64,000 bases of DNA from NCBI GenBank assembly GCA_034440615.1, contig JAOTOM010004284.1, positions 1 through 64,000 of the forward strand, in the 5' to 3' direction. A program made the position numbers and the translations under genes. Within the stretch, counting starts at the first letter, position 1, and each line of letters begins with the position of its first letter. The notes beneath the pieces are model-generated. The model made no database searches and was not told the DNA's origin. It worked only from the letters and a program-made list of their open reading frames with translations. This DNA comes from Ashinkailepas kermadecensis (lineage: Eukaryota; Arthropoda; Thecostraca; Neolepadidae). This document shows positions 26,767 to 38,700 of the stretch, piece by piece.

Positions 26767-29700
26767 AAGAAAGATAGAAAGAAAGAAAGAAAGAAAGATA
26801 GAAAGAAAGATAGATAGAAATAAATAAAGAAAGATAGAAAGAAATAAAGATAGAAAGAAATAAAGATAGAAAGAAATAAAGATAGAAAGAAATAAAGATA
26901 GAAAGAAATAAAGATAGAAAGAAATAAAGATAGAAAGAAAGAAAGAAAGAAAGATAGAAAGAAAGAAAGATAGAAAGAAAGAAAGATAGAAAGATAGAAA
27001 GATAGAAAGAAAGATAGAAAGAAAGATAGAAAGAAAGATAGAAAGATAGAAAGATAGAAAGATAGAAAGATAGAAAGAAAGAAAGATAGAAAGAAAGAAA
27101 GATAGAAAGAAAGAAGGATAGAAAGAAAGAAGGATAGAAAGAAAGAAGGATAGAAAGAAAGAAGGATAGAAAGAAAGAAGGATAGAAAGAAAGAAGGATA
27201 GAAAGAAAGAAAGATTGATAGATTGATAGATTGATAGATTGATAGATAGATAGATAGAAAGTTAGAAAGATAGATGGAAGGAAAGAATGAAAGATAGAAA
27301 GATATAGAGAGGAGATAGGGAGAGAAAGACCAATCATTGACATACTGGACAATCGGTTAAGTACGGGAGAAGGAGACGGGACAGAGGCTCATCTTCCAGA
27401 TCACCTGTGAAACACAAGCGAGAAAGGGAGGGGTAGAGGCTGGCCTGCCGGACCATCTGCAAGTCTGGATAGAGAGTGGCGAAGGCTCGCCTTCCAGACC
27501 ACCCGTGAAATACAGGCGAGAGAGGGAGCGGTAGACGCTGGCGTGCCGGACAGTTGCCGAGACGAGACCGGACCGTAGGCATCGATCGCACCGCCGACTA
27601 CCTGGCCGCACGTGATCGTGGACCGTCGAGTCGGCGCCGCCGTCCAAGGCCAGCGGCGATGACACCTCGCCGCCTCGCGCCCCGGCGGCGTCCACGGCTC
27701 CCGACCGCCACCGCTACAAGTGCACGGCGACGGCAGGGCCTGTCGCTGTCGCGCGAACCTGCTGCTTTTGTGTGCCACAGATGAGCTCCGCTGGCGTGAA
27801 GCGCTTCGGCCGCGGGCCAATTCGGAGCTGATTGGCTGGATCGCGTGATTAGTGCGGTTCGGTTTATTGAACAAACTGTTCAGGCTACCGCGATTAATTA
27901 CCAACCTGCCGGGATATTGTGGCGCGCGAGGTGGCACGCCGCGTGGGTGTGCCACCTCGCGGACAAGCGGAAACTTCAAGTGGAGCGGCGTCAGATTCGT
28001 GTCGTCAATTCACCGGGCCAATGCGTCATTCCTGGGGGCATGTTTGCTCCAATGAAATTGTAGTTATGGACACCATTTCAGTACATTTGCATGCGATTAG
28101 ATCAAATAATCTTTGCGTCAAACGTTGCATGAATTCCAGTAATATTGGGCCTATTTCAGCTCTCGGCGGAATGTTTTCAGGTTTATCTACGTGTGCGCAA
28201 GTTTCAGATTAAATGTTGAACCTTATTAGCTCGAAATTGGTAATAGATACTGAGTAAGCATTTAATTGACAATTCCCGAACAATTCAGTGATCTGCGCCC
28301 GATCCCATTTCGACAGAAGTGGGCTCCGGCGCGGTCGTTTGGTACGCACCCTGCAACACATGGTGCACTATTATCAAAATCGGCCTCCGGTGCCGTATGC
28401 GGTACTGGTGCCTCAGGATTGCAATTTCTGGACACAACGCCGAATTGTTCGGAAAAATGACGCTTTTCTGCTTTCCGAATCTGAAACTCAGCACAAAAAT
28501 TGGTGGTAAGGATTTGCATGTAAGGGACCAAATAAGTATTAGAGGCGCACAATGAACCACAGTAAAGCCACTTACGATGTAAGACAATGTATTTGGCTTA
28601 TTACCTTACAGGCAATAAGCCATCCCACTTGTAATGCCAGTCTTTTGGCCTGCATGTCTATCGACATCAGACCGGCACATAGGTCATGTTTCGCGACTGA
28701 ACATAGGTCCTAATTAACGATGTCGCTGCTGTCAAATCGACAGGCCCAACGCTTAAAGCTCGTCTTCTATTAATGTCATCCCTCCACCCAAAAAAGAAAT
28801 GAAACCTATCATGAAATGGATGAAGCACGTTTAGTTTTCACGAAGTTATTTTGTATCGCAATCTTCTTTGGACCCTTTCTTTTTGTATTATTTTCTTCCC
28901 TTTAAGTAGAAGGAATTAACTGTGCTTGTTTATGAAGTAGCTGGTGAGTAAATGCACTTGAGATCACCAGGTCGAAAGCATAGTTAAGTAAATTTAACGG
29001 CGACATCTAGGGACAAGCTTATCAACGTGTTTAGGCATTTGAATGTAATTGATAGTGTCTTTGGGCAACATAAACTTTAACCAACACCATGCTTCCCATT
29101 TGAGACTAACCGAATGTTGTTGATACTTAATTTTCAATTACAAATGAGAACTGCATTTGCAGACATACATGTCCAATTTCCTTCAACGGATGCTTGCGTG
29201 ATATCCCCGAATTGAGCAGGTGCACTTGCGGTGGAACGGCCGTGGTCACTGAATAAATGGGTTGAGCGGAGCCACCATGCAATGTAGAGTGGCGAAGGGT
29301 TACTACTGCACGAGAAGTTGACATGAGACCAAGTATAAAGTTGTCGCTTCCTTTCTTCTATTAATTAAAAAATCGTAATCTTGGTTTTGTTTTGCAGAGT
29401 ACCGGACATCTGTTAATCGCTATGACAAGGACGATATATTCTCTTTTTCATGTCGTAGAATAATGCTTGAAATTCATCACGTACTTACCCGGACGTCCCC
29501 GAAGGTGTCTTACGACCAACTCAATTTTGAACACTTCAAGATTGAAATTTAACCGATGAAACTGCTCCCAGCGGAATAATGTTTATCATGCAACCCCATC
29601 TGGTCCGGAAAAAGACTTGTAGGTAGACAGACCGTGTAGAAGACATAAAACTTATTTGGAAAGAAAAAGCTACCTTGCCTTTAAGTTGGATAGGCCAATG

Positions 29701-32700
29701 GGTTGGAAATCACAAGATTCCCTATCATGGCATAACGCCCTATAAATGGTATCGATTGGCTTGGCGTTGGCATGCGCCTTTATTTGACTTGGTCCGCTTA
29801 TCGCAAGGAACGACGTTGTCCACCGTAGACGTATCGTCGGTATCTGAGTCTACGATGGCAGCATACCTCCTGCAGATGCATGTTGAATGGATGTTCGACC
29901 GGGGTTATGCTAATATTTGAATTCCTTTCATACGTCTACACCTGAATTAGGTCAATATCTGATCGAATTAGGTAAATACAAGCTAGCCGTTCTGTTTTGG
30001 CAGTGTATATCCCACTCCGGGTGAAAAGCTGAGCAGGTATTTAAGCGTGCAGCTAAGACCGCGTCTGCTGCATTTCAGCACCTGAACTCGCTGATCGACA
30101 ACTATCTGGAGCCCCTGCGGCGAGAGTCGTTCATCACCACGGCCGAGATCAGCGCGCTGTTCGGCAACATACCGGACATTGTCGAGTTCCAGCGCGACTT
30201 CCTCCAAAGTCTGGAGGAGGCTGTCGAGATGGAGCCCCACCTGGGTCGACTCGACTCGCCCACCCAGTTCAAGGCGCGTACCACTTCGGCTGTCCGATCA
30301 TGTGCATGAGTGCCAGAAGCTTTTGGATATGTGCATCTGGCAAATAGTTCGTGAGGTTAACTGTATTCAAATATTTAAACAATCGCTAACGTCAATGACA
30401 AGCTAAGAGCAATTTCCACCGATTATGTTGTGCCAGATGTTTGTGTTGTCATCGACGTGAACTAAGATGTAGTGTAAATGTGCGTTTCGCCGCGTGAAGC
30501 TTTCATTTGATGGGATTCTGTCATACAGGATTTACGAACATTTTCCACGATCCATGAGCATGCCAGTGGTGGGGCAGCGGAGACCGTTGCTGTCTCGTCG
30601 TGTTTTCTTTTATTGCAATCGGACGAGCGACTAATCACGGCTTGCACACATACTACATGTAATAATATGTCGGCATTTTGTCCCTATCATTCAGACGCAA
30701 TGCATCGACGCACGATGCGTGTTCCCTACCTGTCTTGAAGGACTGGAGCTCCTCTGATGCTCGATTGACCCATTCCAATAATTGCATTTTAAACGGAACG
30801 GCACACCTGAGCTCTTTCGATGCGCGTTCAGATTCACAGCCTTACGATTGTCGAACCCTTCCTATAATGTTCTATATATAATTATACGCTTGTATCTCCA
30901 TAATATATTGTTTGTATAGTCACATGTTCTATTTATACTCAAACTTTAGAATAGTAACTTGTAATTTTGCAGCTCCGTCACTGCGTGGCTGGTGCGGTGT
31001 CTTGCAATTTCTACTCTTCACACTGCAAGATGATCGGACCGGGCCAGATAGGAGGAACCGATCTTGAAACGGACATGCACTCACCACTCATCATTGTTTT
31101 CCTAATGGTTGCTCTTGTTTTTCAGAATGTTTTGTTCTCCATCGGCAACGCGTTCTTGTACCATACGAATAGCTTCAAGCTTTACAGCTCGTTCTGTGCC
31201 AGCCACTCCAGAGCACAAAAAGTACTGCATCCAAGTAAGTGTCGCAAAGCACGTCACCCAAGTAAGTGTCGCAAAGTACTGCATCCAAGTAAGTATCGCC
31301 AAGTGCTGCATCCAAGTAAGTGTCGCAAAGTACTGCATCCGAAAGATTGCCGGTGTACCAAGAATAAATAAAATACGCAATTACTATTACATTTAGTAGT
31401 AACTTGTCGCAATACTCTTACTAGTACAAATGTGGTGGTGTTGCCGCCGGTAGCTAGCGGTACACAATAAGGGCAGTAGTAAGAGGCAGCAGGATGCGCC
31501 ATATTTATCAGCGGCGGAGACCAGTCAGGCATTGGCCGGCTTCCGTCTGCCCTCAGGCGAGGGGAATCAACAGCTGCAGCAGTTCCTGCAGCGGCAGAAC
31601 CCGCGACAGCAGCACTCCTCCACGCTGGAGAGCTATCTCATCAAGCCGATCCAGCGGATCCTCAAGTACCCGCTGCTGCTACAGCAGCTGCGCACCCTGT
31701 CCGACCCGCAGTCGGGTGAACACCACCATCTGCAGGGTAGGTGTCGCGGCTGGGTCCTGCAGGAGGGCAGACATGTTCACTAGTGGGTGGACGTAATCGC
31801 GGACAAACGGGTACCATTGTCCAGATGGTAGGCGCGCCGAGTGGGAGGGCAAGTGTTACAGCCAGGAGGTCCACTGTGAAATGGCAACATGGAGGGTGGA
31901 CGTAGTCACTGGAGACAGGTGCCATTGCCCAGGCGGTAGACATACGGACTGGGAGGACAGGTGCCATTACCCAGGAGGTGGGCATACATACTAGGAGGAC
32001 AGGTGCCATTACCCAGGTGGTGGGCGTGCTAACTGAGAGGACAGGTGCCATTACCCAGGTGGGCATATAGACTGGGTGGACATGTGCCATTGCCCAGGTG
32101 GGCATACAGACTGGGAGGACAGGTGTCATTGCCCAGGCTGTAAACATGCGGACTGGGAGGACAGGTGCCATTACCCAGGTGGGTATACAGACTGGGAGGA
32201 CAGGTGCCATCACTCAGGTGGGCATACAGACTGGGAGGACAGGTGTCATTGCCCAGGCTGTAAACATGCGGACTGGGAGGACAGGTGCCATTACCCAGGT
32301 GGGTATACAGACTGGGAGGACAGGTGCCATCACTCAGGTGGTTGGCGTGCTAACTGGGAGGACAGGTGCCATTACCCAGGTGGGCATACAGACTGGGAGG
32401 AAGTGCACGATGGTGGGGTGCTAACTGGGAGGACAGGTGCCATTACCCAGGTGGGCATACAGACTGGGAGGACAGGTGCCATCACCCAGATGGTGGGCGT
32501 GCTAACTGGGAGGACAGGTGCTATTACCCAGGTGGTGGACATATTGACTGGAGGGACAGGTGCCACGGCCCAGAGGGTGGACAAGTCATGCTCGCGGGAA
32601 GCTGTTCACGAGGCAGCACGCCCTGCATGGCAGGTATGCAACTTTGCCCTGGGGGTTAACACCATAGACCATTTTCTGAAATGAGCTTGCAACGGGAGGG

Positions 32701-35700
32701 GAGATTCTTCCCTGTGGGGTTGGAGTCTTCAGGAAACTGAAGTGACCATTTCAACAATTTCAGTTCTCTGCTGCCGGCCTTTGGGCATTCTAACTCTGTT
32801 GATAGCATTGGCCGTTATGGGAGGTACATCTGAGACCCGCTCGCTTCATTGTTGTCAGTAATTGTTGTGGTAACGACCATCGTGAGCGAACTGCTCGCAA
32901 CTTCAGCCTCGGGGAAGCCTTACCGAGTACATGTCCTGTGATCCGAGTAAGATAATATATTCAGGCATTCCTGGAACGACTGCCTCAGGTTGTGTTTCAT
33001 AGTCTACAGCGGTATGATTGTATTTGATTAAATCTTACTAGTATTTTGGTAGCCTCTTGATGGTTTCGGACACAAGCTATCTACCATTTTCGACGATTGG
33101 AAACATTTTGTTGAGGTTGGAAAGTTCTAATCTGATTTTCAAAAAGCGCGCGTGGGTGGGTGTGGGTGTACATGTATGTGGGTAGGTGTATAATTTTGTT
33201 TTACTCTGAAGTTGTGTCGGCCTTCCTTCATGGTGCCAGGGCTTATGCTAAGAAGAGCGTGTTGTGAAGACCCTGAAGCCATCACCCCATCGGAAATTCA
33301 ATTTCAAACGAATTTTGTATTGCATAATATATACAGAATTGTAATAGAAATATGAGCGCACTGCTCCGATAGTGCCGCTCCACTGCCTCGTTCCCGACCC
33401 AATTAGAGCTGTTGCCAGCTGACCCCCCCCCCATCCGGGATAGAACTAACTCATCGTATTCTGCGTGCTATTGTCGACCGCAATGTCGACTTATTTTACA
33501 TGCATCGAGACATTTTACATATTTTACACGCATACATACGAAATCCCGGCAATCTCGGTCAGGCAGCCGCGGAAGTGGTAAAATGAATAAATTTCCTCCA
33601 CGAGACCGATTTTGCATTGGCTGTTGATCTACGTCAAAGCTGCCCCCGCCGCGTCGGGAACACGTCGCAGCTGTCTTCCGCTTTCGTCTTTTCATACTGG
33701 CTCGAAACATAGAGGCAACGTGTTACACCGGTCGTCACGCGTCATTGTCTGCTCCCCACAGAGGCGCTGAAGGGCATGGAAAAGGTGGCCGAACACATCA
33801 ACGAGATGCAGCGCATCCATGAGGAGTACGGCGCCATCTTCGACCACCTGTTCCGGCAGCACCAGAAGTCCACCAAGATGGTGCTTCCCGTGGCGTCGGT
33901 GAGCCCTGGTTTCTTTCCTCGACTTGGCAGCTGATAAGCCGTTATTCGACTTACTCACCTGGTACAAGCACGTATCGTCGGTTCTGTCTAACCCTGCTTA
34001 GGCTTATTTAACTCCCAGCGCAGAACATATTCTTCACCTAAGCATACGTTCATAGCTTTTTAAGGCTCTCACCTGTCGCTTGCGAAGCATCCCTTAGCTA
34101 TTCCTCCACAAAATGCAATTTATGACCACGAATATTACCTCGTCATGCCTTCATTTTCCTATTTTGCTTTCTCCACTAACCCGGGAAGCTTCAAATCTCC
34201 TGCTGATCCTCTTTCTTTGAACACTTCTGGGAAATGGAGCAGGGTTAGATTTCCTTCCATTTTATGTACACGGGGAGAGTTGTTATTGGATCATTTAAAT
34301 GGATCACTTAATCCAGCATCCCCCAGTATTCGGTGGGTCGGCTTTGTGGGACGACCCGCCATAACCTAAAGTTCCGTCGCGCTGAATGGTTATCTGGATC
34401 CAGGAACCGGACTTCACTGTCGTTGAGAAATCACTCAGTTCAGGACCTTGCTGTCCCTTCCAACAAGGTGGATTCAAGATCAGACACCTCTTGAGTTTTG
34501 TTGACACTTTCTGTACTACGAGCGAGGCCGGAGTCTGAGAATGCCTTCATGAAACTTCTAGAACAAAAAAATCCGTTTCAGCGACCCTGACTGGCCGACG
34601 TGACCATTACACTTCTGAGAGGCGCATAACTTTGCGGGATAGTTCATACACCATAGAATCACGGAAGAGGCACGGACGTATAGCTTCATTGTCTAAGACA
34701 AAATGTATGTTATAAGATTCAAGCTTGTCTACTTATGCCTACTTTCGTTATCGCTGTCCATCCATCAAGTCCTTGGTCGGGTTCATCGCTAATGAAAGTG
34801 GTCCTGGAACCTCTTCGTGTTGCAACATTCATGCGCAGAATTAACAATGGTCAGCACGGCACCTCCAAAGCCTGCTGCTGCTCAATAAGCTGCTACTCAA
34901 AGCTACTCAAAGCCTGCTGCTACTCAAAGCTGCTGCTGTCCTTCTAAATGACATGGCGAACATCGTGTCGTCTTGGCACAGTGTTCATTCCCGTTAGCCT
35001 GCCTGTGTCTGACAGCCGGTGGACTTGTCGCCGGGCGACCTACTCTACTACGGCGGCGTCGAATGGCTCAACATATGGTGTCGTCTTGGCACAGTGTTCA
35101 TTCGCGTTAGCCTGCCTGTGTCTGACAGCCGGTGGACTTGTCGCCGGGCGACCTACTCTACTACGGCGGCGTCGAATGGCTCAACATATGGTGTCGTCTT
35201 GGCACAGTGTTCATTCCCGTTAGCCTGCCTGTGTCTGACAGCCGGTGGACTTGTCGCCGGGCGACCTACTCTACTACGGCGGCGTCGAATGGCTCAACAT
35301 ATGGTGTCGTCTTGGCACAGTGTTCATTCCCGTTAGCCTGCCTGTGTCTGACAGCCGGTGGACTTGTCGCCGGGCGACCTACTCTACTACGGCGGCGTCG
35401 AATGGCTCAACATATGGTGTCGTCTTGGCACAGTGTTCATTCCCGTCACCCTGCCTGTGTCTGACAGCCGGTGGACTTGTCGCCGGGCGACCTACTCTAC
35501 TACGGCGGCGTCGAATGGCTCAACATATCCGACTTCCTCGGCAAAATCAAGAAGGGCCTCGAGCTGCACGCGATGTGCTTCGTATTCAAAACTGCCGTCG
35601 TCTTTCTGTGCAAGGAGCGGCTAAGGCAGAAGAAGAAGCTGATGGTGAGATGCTGGATGTGTGGTTGGGTTGGTGATCTTGTCCGTTTCGGTGCACGCAC

Positions 35701-38700
35701 CGATAACCGAATTATTAGCGTTGCCCCTGAAAACTAGGCACACTGTGACTAGTGTGCACGTCATTAAATTTAATTAGCCCAATGCACTCGATACATTTAA
35801 ATGAACATCTGAAACGCTTTGTGTACTATCGGTTGACGATCGTGCATGACCAACAGCCAATACAAGCTGAAGAAACTAACATCTAACGATTAGTTTAATC
35901 GGTGGTGGCCGAGCAGCCCGGGCGCGGTTGTGGCGCCCTGTTCCTGCCGTGTGCCACCTCCTGTGACGTATGAAGGTGTGGCTCCGTTGTGGTGATTCAC
36001 GGACTGCCGTTACTATTGTGTGGCCACCGATAGCCTTGAGATTTTGACCGCAATGGACCGTGCTAATGCCAGGCACTTCGGGGGGGGGGTAGGTAGCTCA
36101 GTTGGTAGAGCGTCGGACTCTTGATCGCAAGATTGTGGGTTCTAAACTCACAAACGACGGAATTTACCGAGTCCACCCGCGACCAATCGGCGTGAGAGGT
36201 TGGCGACGCTATATGACCTAGCGGTTGAATACGTCGTAAAAAAAACCAAGAAGAGGGCACTTCGGGACTGCGGTGAGATTCGTCTGGCTATGGTCCGGGG
36301 CGTGGTAGATTAGGTCGTTGTGGTTCTGGGTGTGGCAGATCAGCGTCGTTGTGGTCCGGGTGTGGCAAATCAGCGTCGTTGTGGTTCGGGGTAGCGACGC
36401 AAATCAGCGTCGTTGTGTGTAATGTGGCTGATCAGCGTCGTTGTGGTCAGGGGTGTGGCAGATCAGTGTCGTGTGTGATGTGGCGTATCAGCGTCGCTGT
36501 GGTTCGGGGTGCAGCAGATCAATGCCGTTGTGTGTGATGTGGCAGATCAGCGTCGTTATGTGTGGTGTGGCATATCAGCATTGTTGTGGTAGGGGGTGTG
36601 GCAGATCAGCGTCGTTGTGGTGTGTGGTGTGACAGATGACTTGCTATGACCTGATGTACGGCAGACGACCATCGCTGTTGTGTTGTGTGTGACAGATGGC
36701 TCTTTCTGTAGCGTGAAATGTGACAAATGAGCCACGCCCTGTCGCCAGCAGAGTGCGCCCGGCAAAGGCAACCCGGCCGAGGTGGAGATCATCCGGTATC
36801 AGGTGCTGATCCCCGTGACGGAGGTGCAAGTGCGCGCCTCCTCGTGTCGAGACGTCGAGAACCACTACCTGTGGGAGCTGATCCACCTCAAGTCACAGAT
36901 ACACAGGCGCAATGAGAAGGTCTACCACCTATCCAACAGGTACACGGACGCAGCGATGTCTGCCACTTCTCCAACAGCTACGCAGGCGCAATGGGAATGC
37001 CTGTGGTTTCATATCATGCTGTTTCATCGGTTTATCCTGCAAGCTCCTTGAGCCTTGTTCATCAGGCACGTCAAGCTCAAAGTTCGTTCCTCACGCTATG
37101 TGGGTCAGATACGTTGAGCCGACGGAAGGCGTCTTTAGGCCAGGATGATGACACGCCGTAAAGCCTCCAGTGGGAAGAAATCCCAATTTCCCGCGTCGGT
37201 TCTCGGATAATTTCCGGTTAAATATGATTATTTATGCTAATTTTGCTATGCTCTTTCTAGTTCTCTTCTAGCCCTGCCAGCGGTCAGCAACACTTTCTGC
37301 TTATCGGTGTTTAAATTTACTTCATATTGTGGCCTAGTACAGTCATTCCACGTTTCGCATCAAGTATTAATTTGTGATGTTCCTAGAAGTGTGATTGGAT
37401 GTCAGCATGACATGCAACATGCTAGGTGATCGATTTGAGCAAGCCTATATGTTCGTGGAACCTCGTAATTGCTCGAGACATGGACAGTGCATATTTCATG
37501 GGGTGGAATCAGAGTTACACTTATTTTCTCCATGCATTTCCATGAAGCACTCCTTATGGCTCGCTCGAGGCTGAATGAGAATTGGGGACACTAGTTTTGC
37601 ATTGTGTAGCAATATTTTGTTTCCAAATTAACCTTGTAGAAGGGATGACAAGTACCTACTTATGCACTTCTTGACAGTTTGGCGAGTCATCAATTCAGTT
37701 CGTGATCATAATATATCTGAGAACACTAGCAGCAGCTGACTGTACAATCAAGGAATGGTTCTCGACCATCCTTCGGATGTTTTTTTGGCTGTCTCGGTTA
37801 TCCTCCGGTGTCCTTCAGTTGTCCTTCGGCTGTCCTTCGCTTGTCCTTCGGTTGTCCTTCGGCTGTCCTTCTAAATGACCGACACCACACTGAGCCACGG
37901 ACCAATAGCCACCACTATTGGTCGGCGGTACGGCGGCGAGTGACGCTGCGCGGTTCTCGCTCCTTGATGCGCCCCTAAACCCCAATAACAACAACGGTTC
38001 TCGCTCCAGCACCAGCGACTTCCGCAACGCGTTCCTCAAGACGATCCGCCAGATAATCCGCGAGAGCGTGCGCAACATGAACATTCCAGTCACGAAGGCG
38101 GTCAGCTCCAACTTCAGGACGTCCACGCTGCAGTCGTCCCGTTCGCTCAGCGTGCGGAAGAAGATGCAGAACAAGGCACAGCGCCACTCTGCCGGCATGT
38201 GTGAGTGGTCAGCTGCCTCGACTCGACTCAGCCCGCCTGTCACACAGCGGCATGTTGAGAAACTGTCAGAGTTAGAGGCCATCCGTATTGATCGGGCAAC
38301 TTGTGACCGCGAAGTAGGCCATGTGTTGGCCGGAATGGCCTCCTTCATGACCCCGGGTTCTGAAAGTCAAGCTGGACGCCTGAGGGTGTTTGAATACAAT
38401 AGTAGTCGGGAGGGTCGAAATGTAGGGAAGTTCCTGCTCCCTAGCGCTTATCACACATTTCGCGCATGTCTTGGGCAAACTTCTTTGGGCTACGTGAATA
38501 GTACTAGGGACCTCGACGTTGACGATATTAAAAACCCCGGTTATGTTTTTAATAGCTCTGTGCTACAATTCCAAGAGCTCGGATCCAAACGTCTCTTCAC
38601 AGGCACCTCAAATCCCGCCCTTATATATGCGTAATTAAGTAGCAGTTAAACGACGACGATTATTCAGTTTCAATAGTGCAGCAGTGATAGTCTAATTAGT

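Noticed and set aside
25916..27352. 478-codon minus-strand frame of FLSFYLS repeats
   Set aside because: It is translation of the GAAA/GATA microsatellite, with no start context or non-repeat domain.
35019..35676. Several overlapping PH-like proteins
   Set aside because: They are the 113-bp copies of half of exon 13 read in shifting frames. Only the last copy is a complete exon.
36083..36160. Functional tRNA-Lys gene
   Set aside because: The head is tRNA-like, but the T arm and acceptor stem are imperfect. It continues into a SINE body and is flanked by a target-site duplication.
37918..38634. 238-codon single-exon protein
   Set aside because: Only 38010-38200 is the sif PH exon. The rest is a chance open frame in flanking introns.
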